A stretch of DNA of 64,000 nt from Kribbella sindirgiensis (GCF_004331435.1 NZ_SJKA01000012.1:1-64000); one strand, 5' to 3'; positions 1 through 9,291 are shown, counted from the first letter of the stretch. The notes: a model not told the origin generated them from the sequence alone. A program made the numbers and translations.

Positions 1-1
1 G

Positions 2-1492
2 GTCCCGACCACCGTCCCGGTCGCCGACCTCGACTTCGCCGAACAAGAACTCGTCCGCCTCGCCCGCCACCTGGCCCCCGCCGATCTGCGCAAGGCCGCC
101 GAGCAGTCTCGCGACATCCTCGACACCGACGGCCCCGAACCCGACGAACACAAAGCCGCCGCCCGCGAAACCCTCACCCTCAAAGCTGCCGACCACGGCG
201 TGAAGTTCACCGGGTACCTGGCCAACGACAACGCCGAACTCTTCCGCACCCTGATCACCACCGGCGCCCGCCCGCACAAGACCCTCGACGGCGAGCCTGA
301 CCCGCGCTCCCGCGAGAAGCGCCAAGCCGACGCCCTCACCACCACCCTGACCCTGGCCGCGACCGCCCTCGACGCAGGCACCCCGTCTCCCACGATGCCG
401 CGCCCTACCAGCAAACCAGCCAACCCCACGAAGCCCAGCACCCCGGAGACCAGCACCCTGGAGGACGACTCGACCGGGACGGGTTCTACGGCGACCGGTT
501 CTACGGTGACCGGTTCTACGGCGACCGGTTCTACGGAGGACGATTCGCTGGCGACCGGCCACCAGCCTGGAGTGGTCGCTGGCTCGGGTGGTGGTGTGGG
601 CGGTGTGTGTGGTGATGTGGTGCCTGGGTTCGGGGCGAAGGCGAATCTGACGGTCACCATCGACTTCGAGGACTTGAAGGCGGCGACCGCGGACGCGATC
701 GGGCAGACCGTGTACAGCAACGGGCTGTCCGCGGCGACGATCCGGCGGCTGGCGTGTGACGCCAAGGTGATCCCGGTCGTGCTCGGCTCGAACTCCGAAC
801 CCTTGGACGTCGGCCGCTGCGAACGACTGGTCACCCGGGCGATGCGCCGTGCGCTGAACACCCGCGACCGCGGCTGCGTCATCTGCGGAGCGCCACCGGT
901 GATGTGCGATGCGCATCATGTGATCTCGTGGATCGACGGAGGTGAAACGAAGATCTCCAACCTCGTGCTCTTGTGCCGCCGCCACCACACCGACCTGCAC
1001 CACGGCCACTGGACCGTCACCATCACCAACGGCCAAGTCCACGTCGCCAGACCCACCTGGGCCGACCCACCACCCCACCCTCCACACAAACCACCAGCCC
1101 ACACACCCCGGACACCCGAGCCGCCAGGAGAGTGTCCCGCGCAGTCGGGTCCACCGGACAACCCATCCCGGGCACACCAGCCATCGGGCGAACGTCTCAC
1201 GCCGTCGGGTCCATCGGACAACGCATCCCGGGCACACCAGCCGCCGGGTGAACGTCTCATACCCTCGGGTCCATCGGACGGCGACCCGGCACCCCGATCC
1301 TCAACCCCAGCAGACGATCCGTGGGGTGAAACCGACACGCCCGCCGTACCAGCAGCCGGCGCATCGGGCGTCCGGGCCAGCCGCTGGCAGGCCGACGAGT
1401 CGACGCGGGCGGAAGCCGCCCGGTTCGCGGTCTGGGGCGAGCGCACCACAAACGACGCCGACACCGGCCCGCCGTCCTTCGCCACGATCTGA
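2..1492 (+). CDS. DUF222/HNH endonuclease-like protein (13E12 family), 5' end outside window
   Basis: The frame is open from base 2, so the start lies upstream of the window. The first residues (LARHLAPADLRKAAEQ) match the helical DUF222 domain of actinobacterial 13E12-family proteins. An HNH nuclease motif follows at about 870-1010: CVICG, then DAHHVISWIDGG, then NLVLLCRRHH, giving the zinc-binding cysteines and catalytic histidines of the family. These proteins occur in many copies in actinomycete genomes and their role is unproven; a mobile-element nuclease is the usual guess. A low-complexity TGST linker (482-541) precedes the HNH part, and the C-terminal tail after about 1060 is Pro/Ser-rich with a 60-bp repeat (1121-1280). 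No start or regulatory information is visible. Confidence 0.85.
   Translation, partial: VPTTVPVADLDFAEQELVRLARHLAPADLRKAAEQSRDILDTDGPEPDEHKAAARETLTLKAADHGVKFTGYLANDNAELFRTLITTGARPHKTLDGEPDPRSREKRQADALTTTLTLAATALDAGTPSPTMPRPTSKPANPTKPSTPETSTLEDDSTGTGSTATGSTVTGSTATGSTEDDSLATGHQPGVVAGSGGGVGGVCGDVVPGFGAKANLTVTIDFEDLKAATADAIGQTVYSNGLSAATIRRLACDAKVIPVVLGSNSEPLDVGRCERLVTRAMRRALNTRDRGCVICGAPPVMCDAHHVISWIDGGETKISNLVLLCRRHHTDLHHGHWTVTITNGQVHVARPTWADPPPHPPHKPPAHTPRTPEPPGECPAQSGPPDNPSRAHQPSGERLTPSGPSDNASRAHQPPGERLIPSGPSDGDPAPRSSTPADDPWGETDTPAVPAAGASGVRASRWQADESTRAEAARFAVWGERTTNDADTGPPSFATI
482..541 (+). repeat. Four 15-bp coding repeats (TGSTA-type linker)
   Basis: Four near-identical 15-bp units of the form ggttctacggcgacc run head to tail and encode GST(A/V)T repeats between the DUF222 and HNH parts of the host gene. 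This is a flexible linker prone to slippage rather than a regulatory element. Confidence 0.8.
1121..1280 (+). repeat. 60-bp tandem repeat, 2.7 copies, in the DUF222/HNH tail
   Basis: Units at 1121-1180, 1181-1240 and a partial unit at 1241-1280 share the core cgggtcca(c/t)cggacaa and the end catcccgggcacaccag. They are in frame and give the repeated peptide PSGPSDNASRAHQP. The pattern indicates recent unequal duplication in a disordered tail. Confidence 0.85.
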
Positions 1493-1883
1493 CCACACTG
1501 GCTCGCCCTCCGCCACGATCTGACCCGCGCCGGGCCGGCCGAACCCCGAGCCGGATCGGACGGCGGAGACGGGGTCGCCTCGCCGGGCCGCGGATCGTCT
1601 GAGTCGACTCGGCCTCGGCCGGCTGGAGGCTCGGCTCGGCTCGGCTCCGCTTCCGCAGCAGCATGATCGCGTCCAGGGTCAGTCACTGCCGGTGATGGAT
1701 GGTCACGGAGCGGATCGCCAAGGAGTCAAGCCCAGCAACTTTCCAGAGCAGGAAAGAGCATGCCTGTGCGGTTGGAACCCCGGCCGGGCAACTGGCCGCG
1801 TGCTCGATGAAAGCGATTTGAAAGCGGGATCGGGAACCCTGAGTCGACTGTGAACGCCGAACGGGCTCAGGAGGCACCGAGAA
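1493..1883. other. Non-coding gap upstream of the type VII secretion operon
   Basis: I see no convincing gene here. The last 19 bases of the upstream gene, including its stop (1476-1494), recur almost exactly at 1507-1525, a 31-bp-offset duplication of the 3' end. Four direct ggctc pentamers lie at 1628-1647. A strong Shine-Dalgarno aggagg lies at 1869-1874, serving the first WXG100 gene. The operon promoter is presumably within 1690-1860, but I cannot point to convincing -35/-10 boxes. Confidence 0.6.
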
Positions 1884-2234
1884 ATGGCTGGTCAGCGATG
1901 GGACATGAGTCAGGGAGCGTTCGACCAGGCGGCCAAGGGCACCGCCGGGCGAGCGCAGGACCTGGGCGGACTGGTCAAGCAGCTCGTCGACGCCGCCGCG
2001 CCGCTGGAGGGCAAGTTCGGCGGTGAGGGCAAGAAGCAGTTCGACGCCTTCAAGCAGAACGTCGACGGCATCGCCGCGAGCCTGAACGCGGGGATGGCGC
2101 ACCTGGCCGTCGGCCAGAGCGGCGTCGGGAGCGCGATGAACACCGCGCAGAACGAGCAGGTGACCACGGCCAAGCAGAACATGGGCAGCGCCGAGGGTCA
2201 GTCCGACGCCGCCCGCCGGTTCAGCGGCCGCTGA
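1884..2234 (+). CDS. WXG100 (ESAT-6-like) family protein
   Basis: A 116-residue, leaderless, glutamine- and alanine-rich helical protein of the size of ESX substrates. It has two predicted helices joined by a turn at KFGGEGKKQF, where FGG sits in the place of the usual WxG; the family is recognised by its helix-turn-helix hairpin and its position. WXG100 proteins are secreted as dimers through EccC-driven type VII systems. The ATG is preceded by AGGAGG with a 9-nt spacer. It is the first gene of the locus, 27 bp ahead of a second small helical protein, the usual arrangement of an Esx pair. A substrate or chaperone of the large toxin downstream is inferred from order alone. Confidence 0.8.
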   Translation: MAGQRWDMSQGAFDQAAKGTAGRAQDLGGLVKQLVDAAAPLEGKFGGEGKKQFDAFKQNVDGIAASLNAGMAHLAVGQSGVGSAMNTAQNEQVTTAKQNMGSAEGQSDAARRFSGR

Positions 2235-2261
2235 CGCACGCATCGAGGAGAGCTTGGGGAC

Positions 2262-2567
2262 ATGAACGAGCGCAACAGTTACGACATCGGCGCCTCCGAA
2301 GAGGTACAGACCCGGATCACGCAGCTGTCGGGTCAGATCAACTCGCTGATCGGACAGCACGAGCGGTCCGTGCAGGCGCTGCTGTCCGACGCGTCGATGA
2401 CGAACGTGACCGAGGAGTACCGCGGGATCGAGTCGCAGTTCAGCAAGGCGGCCGAGGACGTCCGGGCGATCATCAAGCTGCTGACCGACACGTTGCAGGC
2501 CAACGACCGGACCGCGGAGGCCGCGCTGAAGAAGGCCAGCTCCGCCGTCAACCAGATCCCGCACTGA
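2262..2567 (+). CDS. WXG100-like / ESAT-6-like small helical protein
   Basis: This 101-residue protein is almost entirely helical and soluble, with a central turn around SDASMTNVTEEY and amphipathic heptads on both sides. It lacks a canonical WxG, but size, fold and placement beside another Esx-like gene support a type VII secretion partner. A GAGGAGAGC ribosome-binding site lies shortly before the ATG. It probably forms a heterodimer with the preceding protein and travels with, or helps present, the 2060-residue toxin. Partnering is an inference. Confidence 0.75.
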   Translation: MNERNSYDIGASEEVQTRITQLSGQINSLIGQHERSVQALLSDASMTNVTEEYRGIESQFSKAAEDVRAIIKLLTDTLQANDRTAEAALKKASSAVNQIPH

Positions 2568-2577
2568 CCGAGGGGCC

Positions 2578-3108
2578 ATGACGGACTGGGACATCGACCC
2601 GGAAGGGGTCAGCCGGGTACTGCAGGCGACGTACGACGAGGCTCTGAAGCTCGAGACGTACGCCGGGAACTACACCTCGTACCTGCAGGGCGCGGCCGGT
2701 AACGCCGGCGGCATGATCGCCGACGCGCTGAACGGGTTCGCGATCGCCTACAACGGGTCGTTCAACGCGATCGCGGCGCAGATCATCGCGTCGATGACCG
2801 GGGCCAAGGACGCCACGATCGCCTACCTGGAAGGGCATCAGGAGATGGCGCTGACCGCGGCGCGGAACGCGAACGGCGTGTTCGACCGCGAGCACGAGGT
2901 CGCCGAACGCAAGTCGGAGGAGCAGATGAAGACGCGGGAGGCCGAGCGCCCGGAGCCCGAGGCTCCCTCCACGGGGCACGGCAAGATCGAGAGGTCCGAC
3001 AAGCTCGACCGTATCGGCGGGGAAGAAGAGGGCCCGACCGAGCCGTACACCGGTACCGGGGGCAAGTCGACGGTGGACTCCGGCACGACCCCGGGCGGAG
3101 CGGCCTGA
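2578..3108 (+). CDS. DUF6507-like type VII secretion-associated protein
   Basis: A 176-residue protein with two parts. Residues 1-100 form a helical hairpin (WDIDPEGVSRVLQ, then NAIAAQIIASMTGAKDATI) resembling the DUF6507 family found beside actinobacterial WXG100 genes. Residues 105-176 are a charged, low-complexity tail rich in Glu, Pro, Gly and Thr. There is no signal peptide. The stop overlaps the start of the giant toxin gene by one base (TGATG), so the two are translationally coupled. It is most likely a secretion partner or adaptor for the toxin. The family assignment is from memory of the domain pattern. Confidence 0.7.
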   Translation: MTDWDIDPEGVSRVLQATYDEALKLETYAGNYTSYLQGAAGNAGGMIADALNGFAIAYNGSFNAIAAQIIASMTGAKDATIAYLEGHQEMALTAARNANGVFDREHEVAERKSEEQMKTREAERPEPEAPSTGHGKIERSDKLDRIGGEEEGPTEPYTGTGGKSTVDSGTTPGGAA

Positions 3109-6100
3109 TGCCACTGGTCAACCCCGACGGTCTGCCGGACCTGATCCCCGGCAACCTCGATTACGTCGAGTCCAACGGCAGGAACCTGTCGGACGTCGGG
3201 CAGTTCATCACCGACACCGGCGCGGCGGTCAGCCGGAGCTTCTGGCAGTTGCAGGGCGTGTACGTCGCGCCGGAGGCGTACCAGCTGATGTGCACGATCA
3301 ACCCGGCGTACAACGAATGTGCCCGGGTCGGGAATGCGATCACAGACGTCGGCGACGCGATCCAGTCCTACGTGCGGGAGGTCCGGCCGCTGCACGACCG
3401 GCTCGAGCGCGTCAAGCAGGAGGCGTACACGTTCCTCGACGTGATCGAGCGGGAGGTCACCGCCGACGGCGAGGACTGGAACGACCATGAGGGCATCATT
3501 GCCGACAACAACCGGTTGGGCGAGACGATGAGCAACCTCGTCCTCGCGATCCTCGAGTGTCAGGTCCGGTGCGCCAACAGGATCGAGGCGGTGTACGGCG
3601 GCGCGGGCTGGAACCCGGAGACGTTCGACCGGAACTGGCAGCCCGGTATGCCGATGCGGGTCGGCCCCAAGGTGCTCGTCCACAACGAGGACCCGGTCTA
3701 CCCGGCGTGGGGCGGGTACGAGGAGTGGGACAAGCCCTGGATCATGGACGTCGGCGACTTCGCGGTCGACGTGGTGGACGCGCTGACGGTGATGTTCGGC
3801 ATCCAGTGGGTCGCCCGCGAGTTGGGCGTCGAGTCGATGTTCGGGCATCCGCCGGCCGACATGTACCAGACGTTCGACGCCTGGGGCGAGGCCGCGCTGG
3901 ATTTCGTGTCGCTGCTGCACGCCATTCCGGGGGTCGGCGACGCGATCGATCTCGTCACGCCGGAGAGCTTCGGCAAGGATATGGATGCCCGGTTCAACTC
4001 CCAGATCGACGACATCCGCGAGGACTGGGACTCCGGCAACCAGGCGCGCGCGGTGGCCGGCGTACTCGGGTTCGTTCCTGGGGTCGGCAAGTTGGCGACG
4101 CTCGCGACGAAGGTGGGCAAGGTCGCCGGGCTGGCCGGCAAGGTGCCGCTGATCGGCAAGATCGCCGACCACGCCGGCTCTTACCTGGACTTCAAGGCCG
4201 ACATCCGCGCCGGCGCGATCCGCGGCGCCACCAAACTCCCGGTCCTGGGCGACGTCCTGAAAGGCATCTCCCACATCCCGATCCTCGGCGAGACAGTCCG
4301 CATAGAACGCGGCATCCCCCTCAGCAAAACCCTCACCCCCGAACTACCCGAAGTCCACATCCCCGACCCCAACCACCCAACCCACCCAGTCGATCCCCGC
4401 AACCCGATCGATCCCCGCAACCCGGTCGACCCGCGCCAGACGATCGACCCACGTGTGCCGGTCGACCCGCGCCATCCGGTGGACCCGCGCGAGCCGATCG
4501 ACCCCCGTCACCCGGTGGATCCACGTCAGACGGTCGACCCGCGCCACCCGATCGATCCGCGCCAGACCATCGACCCGCGGCACCCCGTCGACCCGCGCAA
4601 CCCGGTGGATCCGCGCCACCCAGTCGACCCGCGCCACCCGATCGACCCACGCGTGACGGTCGACCCCCGCCAACTCGTCGACCCGCGCCAGACCGTCGAC
4701 CCCCGCCAGACCATCGACCCGCGCCACCCCGTCGACCCTCGCAACCCAGGTGATCCGCGCAACCCGGTTGACCCGCGGGAGAAGGTGGAGCCGCGCCAGC
4801 CGGTCGATTCGCGGGAGAAGGTGGAGCCGCGTCAGCCGGTGGACTCACGGCACCCGGTTGACCCGCGCCAGCCGGTTGACCCGCGTAACCCAGTCGATCC
4901 CCGTCACCCGGTTGATCCGCGGCAGACGGTGGATCCGCGCCACACCGGCGACCCAGGCCGGGTCGACTCGAAGGAACGGCCCGACGGCCGCCACGAGCCG
5001 GAACGCCGCCGCCCGAACGAACCGCGCCGGCCCGGCGAACCCGAGCAGCCCGGCACCCCCGAGCAAACCGGCACCCCCGAGCAAACCGGCACCCCCGAGC
5101 AAACCGGCAGGCCCGAGCAAACCGGCAGGCCCGAGCAAACCGGCAGGCCCGAGCAGACCCGCACGCCCGAGTCGCCCGGCCGCGAGCGTACGCCGACCCC
5201 GATCGGCAGCCCGACCCCAATCCCCACCGGCAGAGTCGACCCACCCGGATCGGGCACCCGCCACGGCAGCGACGTACCGTCCACCCGCCCCGGCGACAGC
5301 TCGGACCCCACCCACTCGAACGACGACACCAAACCCAACCGAACCAAACGCCGCCCCGAAACCCCCACCACCCGCGAACACCAACGCCCGGACCACCCGG
5401 ACCGTCCCGCCCGCCCGGACCGCACCGACCGACCGACCCGCACGGACCACACCGATCGACCGACCCAGCCGGACCACACGGATCGGCCGGAGCACGCGGA
5501 TCGGCCGGACCACGCGTCGGAGCCGGGGAAGCGTGCGCATCCTGAGCCTGCTCCGTTTGCTCCGGTTGCTGCGGCGGCCGGTGCCGACACCGGGCGGTTG
5601 GCTCGCGCCGGGCAGAGCGGGTCGCCGACGAACGACCCGCACCACCGCGACCACGAAGGCGACCGGAACGCCGACCACCAAGGCCACCGGACCGTCGACC
5701 ACGATGGCGACCAAAGCATTGAGCGCAACGTCGGGGACGGTGTGCCCGACAGTGCGGTGCGGTTCATCGGTGAGCGGGTGCGGAGGTTCTACCAGCACCC
5801 GGGCGCCAAGGTCGAGTTGCTGGATAGCGGAAGCCCGCGGTACGAGGCGTTCGCCGAACAGGCCCGCCGCGAACTGGCCTCCGGCAACCTGACAGAGCGT
5901 CAGAGCAAGGGCCGCGAGTACCTGTCCGAGGCCCTCGACGGATCGCATCCGCACGTAGTGGTCGCCAGCGTCGGCGGCCGGATCGCGTCGGCGATCTCGC
6001 TCGACGTACGGCACGGTGAAGTGCAGCTGAGCAAACTAGGCAGCGCCCACAACGGTACGCGCGGCGCGGCGACCGCGGTCGAGCACTTCGTCGCGCGCTA

Positions 6101-9100
6101 TGCGGCTGACAACGGCGGCCTGGCGGTCACGTCGGAGATGCCGCTCGCCGACGCCCACGACTTCCACCACAAGATCGGCCGCCGTACCGACCGGTTCCCC
6201 GGCAGCGGCCTGTCCGAGTGGTCGCCGTCCGACGTTCAGCAGATCGCGCGGCAGGCGGAGTCGATGTTCGACCGCGAGACGCTGGATCTGGTACGCCGGG
6301 ACTTCGCGGACCTGCACGCGCGCCGTACGGCGGGTTCGCCGTCCGGGATCGATCCGGGCGCGACCGCGCACCGGCTGTCGCACGCGGCCGACGAGTTCCG
6401 CCGCGCGGGCGGCCGCGTCGAGGTCGTCGAGAACGACACCACGACCGACGCGCACGTCGATCTCGGCGACGGCGACGGCGTCAACGTGCCGTCGAAGGGC
6501 CGGACCTTCGTCTCGTACGACCGGCACGGCCGCCCGACGTCGGTGCTGACGATCCGGGACACGCCAACGCACGTGGAGATCGAGGGCCTCCGGCTCGGCG
6601 GAACGCCGACGCCCGGTTCGGTGGAGGCCGGCGTACGCGAGCTGGTCCGGCACGCGTCCCGGAGCGGTCTGGACATCCGCGGCCGGTTGCCTGGAGACGC
6701 CGGTACGGCGCTCGGCAGGGCTCTCGGGACGGAACACGGCCGCGTGCCGACGGAGGGCCTGCCGAACCGCTCCGCAACAGAAATCACCCACCACCTACCC
6801 GAAGGAGACCGCCCCCCAGTACACGTAGTCCAGGAAGGCGGCACAGTCGGCCACGCCCCCACCCAAACTCACGCCGACCCGGCGGGCGCCAGCCAATCGA
6901 GTGCTGCGGGTGCAGCCGCTGGCGGACATGTGGTCGTCGCGGAGTCTGCGGTGAAGTCGGCCAAGGGCGCCACCAAGGAGTTCGCCGAGGCGGTCGCGTC
7001 TGGGACGCCCGACCACGACGGCCCGAGCGGTAGCGGACGCGGCGAGCACGACCGCACGCCGCGGGACGACGCGGATGGTACGCACGGCGTGGACGAACGG
7101 CCGGTGGACGGCGAGCACTTGGGACATGAGGAAGACACCGGGGGACTGGAGGAGATCGGACGCAGGCTCTCGGGCGACGACGACTCAAGCACACGTCCAA
7201 CCGACGACGGTCGGCCCGACCGTGCGCGTCAGTCGGAGGAGGCTGAGCGTCCGCGGGGGCGTGAGCAGGCGGAGCGGCGTGAGCCTGTTGGGCGGTCGGG
7301 TGATGGCGGGGACCTGGGGGCGATTGGGCGTCGGCTGCTGGGGGAAGACGAGGGGCGGCGTTCGCAGGGGCGTGCGGACGGTGCGGACAGGGCTGGGCGG
7401 CGTGACGACCGTGGAGGGGACTCCGGGGAGCGGCGGGGCGAGCCGGACATTCAGCGAGCTGCCAAGTGGCGGGCCGGTGATGAGAAGTTGATCGAGTCGT
7501 TGCGGTCGGACAAGCAGCGGACCGGAGCGCCGGGAGAACCGCGATCGGGAGTTCGGCCGGTGTTGTGGGAGAACCCGGACTCGGACGGGGTCAAGCAGCG
7601 GCGGCTGGCCGACGCCGTACCGGATGATCGGCTCGATCGGATCGACACCGTTGACGATTGGGGATCGAAGCTCGACGCCGGGTCGGACGAGGACCTCTCG
7701 ACGCGGACTGCCTGTGCCGAACGGCTCCGGGCCTTCCTCAACATCCTGTTCGGCAAGGAGCCGCGGCTGGCCGCGGGCAACGCGTTCCGAACGGGGGAGT
7801 CCCGTGCGGAGATCTGGGAGTGGTTCGGCGGCCGGCCGGCGTGGCGCGAGTATGACCCGGCGCTCGGCACCCCGGACGCTTTCACCGCTGACACGTACGC
7901 GCGACTGGAGCGGTCGATGCGGGGGAGCCCGCCAGGGACCGTGGCGTACGTGGGCGTCGATTGGTACGACGGCAGCAGCCACGCGTTCGGCGGGTTCATC
8001 GACCGACGCGGGCGGCTGCGGTGGTGGGACGCGAACCAGCGGTTGTACGACGGACACGCGCCGGTCACCGGTCCGTGGCCGCCGCGGACGCAGGCGATTC
8101 GCGGAGCCGAGGTGGCGATGCGGCGCCCGGACGGGCGGTGGCTGACGCCGGGTCCGGACGGGCGCTGGGGCGAACTCCGGCCGCTACCCGCCGAGGCGGA
8201 TCTGATCGACTTCCGCTATCCGCGCGCCGACCACCCGGTCGACCCCGGACGCACCCCGCAGTCCGGCGATCCCATCGGAGCGCCCGGTCACGAGGCCGAC
8301 AAGTTGCCAGAGGCAACTTCCGGTGAGATCGGACGACTGGGGCGGAACGACTTCCGGGCCGCGACGTCGGACGGCGGCTCGCCCGTGGTGCTGCTGACGG
8401 CGCGCGAGGCGGTCGGTCCCGATGCCCGGGGCCGGCACATCCCGGCGGACGTCGTGGACCGCCTGGTCCCGCCGGAGGCGGAGGTGAACGCGGAGGCCTG
8501 GCAGCGGATGGGCGACGAGTGGGATCGGTGGATCGGTTCCGGGTACGAGGTCCGCGCCGAGTTCGCGCCGTCGCAACCCGGCGCCGGACCGGGCCGGCTG
8601 AGGGTGCTGTACGAGATCGTGGATCCGCGGACCGGCCGTACGGTCGGGCACGTCGGGCGTGCTGTCTTCGACCACACCGGTAGCGCCGTGCTCCTGCCGC
8701 TGGATGGCCCGGTCGAGAGGTTCGGGGACAGGGTCACGCCGACGCCGATCCGCGAACTGCCGCCCGACGACGGTCGTCCGATTCCCCAGGTCCATGAACG
8801 GAACGCTCGGCGCAAGGACTTCGCGAAGCTGTTCCCGGAGCTCGTCGACGTGAATCCGGATCGACCGGGGCTGCCGCGGAGATCCAGCTGGACGAACTGT
8901 GAGGGCTCGGTCATCGCGGCCGAGCTGACCTTGCGGGGCCACCCGTCGTCGGCGGTGATGGCCGACCCGGACGAACTCGGCGGTCACTACACGGAGCGCA
9001 TGCCGGAGCGGATCGGTCTGCCGTCCGCGAGGTTCCGCACAGTCCGGGACTTTCGCGAGGTCGCCCGGGAGATCTACCTGGCCGGCGACGGAGCCCGTGG

Positions 9101-9290
9101 AGCGGTGGCGGGTATCCGCTCGTTCCTGGGGGTTCCGACGTCAGGCCACGTGTTCCTGGTGGTCAACCGGCACGGTCGGGTGTACTTCGTCGACCCGCAA
9201 CATCGCACCTGGGCGCGGCTGGAGCGGTTCAGCGGCGGGCTCAAGTTCCTGCGGACGAACTACGGAAGCAACGAAGGACGGCGGGGTTGA
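3108..9290 (+). CDS. Giant type VII secreted polymorphic toxin with two papain-fold (Tox-PL-like) domains
   Basis: 2060 residues. Residues 1-200 are helical and WXG/LXG-like. At 260-340 come glycine-rich, pretoxin-like stretches (HAIPGVGDAIDL, GFVPGVGKLATL). At about 425-617 lie dozens of PVDPR-type five-residue repeats, followed by PEQTG and DRP repeats. Residues 880-1040 resemble a GNAT fold (GTRGAATAVEHFVARYA, then a DFHHKIGRR tail). Two papain-like modules follow: the first with candidate C1536, H1625 (SSHAFGG) and D1641 (WWDANQ); the second with C1931 (TNCEGS), H2014 (GHVFLVV) and D2029 (YFVDPQ), matching the Tox-PL glutamine-deamidase/peptidase pattern. Order Cys-His-Asp is conserved in both. 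Polymorphic toxins of this layout kill or modify competitors; the target is unknown. The likely immunity gene is next. Confidence 0.8.
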   Translation: MPLVNPDGLPDLIPGNLDYVESNGRNLSDVGQFITDTGAAVSRSFWQLQGVYVAPEAYQLMCTINPAYNECARVGNAITDVGDAIQSYVREVRPLHDRLERVKQEAYTFLDVIEREVTADGEDWNDHEGIIADNNRLGETMSNLVLAILECQVRCANRIEAVYGGAGWNPETFDRNWQPGMPMRVGPKVLVHNEDPVYPAWGGYEEWDKPWIMDVGDFAVDVVDALTVMFGIQWVARELGVESMFGHPPADMYQTFDAWGEAALDFVSLLHAIPGVGDAIDLVTPESFGKDMDARFNSQIDDIREDWDSGNQARAVAGVLGFVPGVGKLATLATKVGKVAGLAGKVPLIGKIADHAGSYLDFKADIRAGAIRGATKLPVLGDVLKGISHIPILGETVRIERGIPLSKTLTPELPEVHIPDPNHPTHPVDPRNPIDPRNPVDPRQTIDPRVPVDPRHPVDPREPIDPRHPVDPRQTVDPRHPIDPRQTIDPRHPVDPRNPVDPRHPVDPRHPIDPRVTVDPRQLVDPRQTVDPRQTIDPRHPVDPRNPGDPRNPVDPREKVEPRQPVDSREKVEPRQPVDSRHPVDPRQPVDPRNPVDPRHPVDPRQTVDPRHTGDPGRVDSKERPDGRHEPERRRPNEPRRPGEPEQPGTPEQTGTPEQTGTPEQTGRPEQTGRPEQTGRPEQTRTPESPGRERTPTPIGSPTPIPTGRVDPPGSGTRHGSDVPSTRPGDSSDPTHSNDDTKPNRTKRRPETPTTREHQRPDHPDRPARPDRTDRPTRTDHTDRPTQPDHTDRPEHADRPDHASEPGKRAHPEPAPFAPVAAAAGADTGRLARAGQSGSPTNDPHHRDHEGDRNADHQGHRTVDHDGDQSIERNVGDGVPDSAVRFIGERVRRFYQHPGAKVELLDSGSPRYEAFAEQARRELASGNLTERQSKGREYLSEALDGSHPHVVVASVGGRIASAISLDVRHGEVQLSKLGSAHNGTRGAATAVEHFVARYAADNGGLAVTSEMPLADAHDFHHKIGRRTDRFPGSGLSEWSPSDVQQIARQAESMFDRETLDLVRRDFADLHARRTAGSPSGIDPGATAHRLSHAADEFRRAGGRVEVVENDTTTDAHVDLGDGDGVNVPSKGRTFVSYDRHGRPTSVLTIRDTPTHVEIEGLRLGGTPTPGSVEAGVRELVRHASRSGLDIRGRLPGDAGTALGRALGTEHGRVPTEGLPNRSATEITHHLPEGDRPPVHVVQEGGTVGHAPTQTHADPAGASQSSAAGAAAGGHVVVAESAVKSAKGATKEFAEAVASGTPDHDGPSGSGRGEHDRTPRDDADGTHGVDERPVDGEHLGHEEDTGGLEEIGRRLSGDDDSSTRPTDDGRPDRARQSEEAERPRGREQAERREPVGRSGDGGDLGAIGRRLLGEDEGRRSQGRADGADRAGRRDDRGGDSGERRGEPDIQRAAKWRAGDEKLIESLRSDKQRTGAPGEPRSGVRPVLWENPDSDGVKQRRLADAVPDDRLDRIDTVDDWGSKLDAGSDEDLSTRTACAERLRAFLNILFGKEPRLAAGNAFRTGESRAEIWEWFGGRPAWREYDPALGTPDAFTADTYARLERSMRGSPPGTVAYVGVDWYDGSSHAFGGFIDRRGRLRWWDANQRLYDGHAPVTGPWPPRTQAIRGAEVAMRRPDGRWLTPGPDGRWGELRPLPAEADLIDFRYPRADHPVDPGRTPQSGDPIGAPGHEADKLPEATSGEIGRLGRNDFRAATSDGGSPVVLLTAREAVGPDARGRHIPADVVDRLVPPEAEVNAEAWQRMGDEWDRWIGSGYEVRAEFAPSQPGAGPGRLRVLYEIVDPRTGRTVGHVGRAVFDHTGSAVLLPLDGPVERFGDRVTPTPIRELPPDDGRPIPQVHERNARRKDFAKLFPELVDVNPDRPGLPRRSSWTNCEGSVIAAELTLRGHPSSAVMADPDELGGHYTERMPERIGLPSARFRTVRDFREVAREIYLAGDGARGAVAGIRSFLGVPTSGHVFLVVNRHGRVYFVDPQHRTWARLERFSGGLKFLRTNYGSNEGRRG
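4380..4965 (+). repeat. Tandem 15-bp (PVDPR) coding repeats inside the toxin gene
   Basis: About 37-39 units of the form ccggtcgacccgcgc encode P-(V/I)-D-P-R with the first or second residue varied (NPVDPR, QTIDPR, HPVDPR, EKVEPR). The array is in frame and tolerates only third-base and first-residue changes, so it is selected as protein. It probably forms an extended polyproline-like spacer between the N-terminal secretion part and the C-terminal domains. Shorter PEQTG repeats follow at about 5045-5155. Confidence 0.9.
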
Positions 9291-9291
9291 C

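Noticed and set aside
2838..4274. Large minus-strand frame opposite the start of the toxin gene
   Set aside because: The composition is that of a GC-rich shadow frame. It crosses two plus-strand genes that overlap by one base and have family matches.
4380..4965. Regular short repeats resembling a CRISPR array
   Set aside because: There are no unique spacers of constant length, units are multiples of three in an open frame, and no cas genes are nearby.
4333..5244. Arg/Gly/Ala-rich frames on the minus strand and other plus frames across the toxin repeat region
   Set aside because: They are by-products of the 15-bp repeat read in other frames. Only the PVDPR frame continues into recognised domains.
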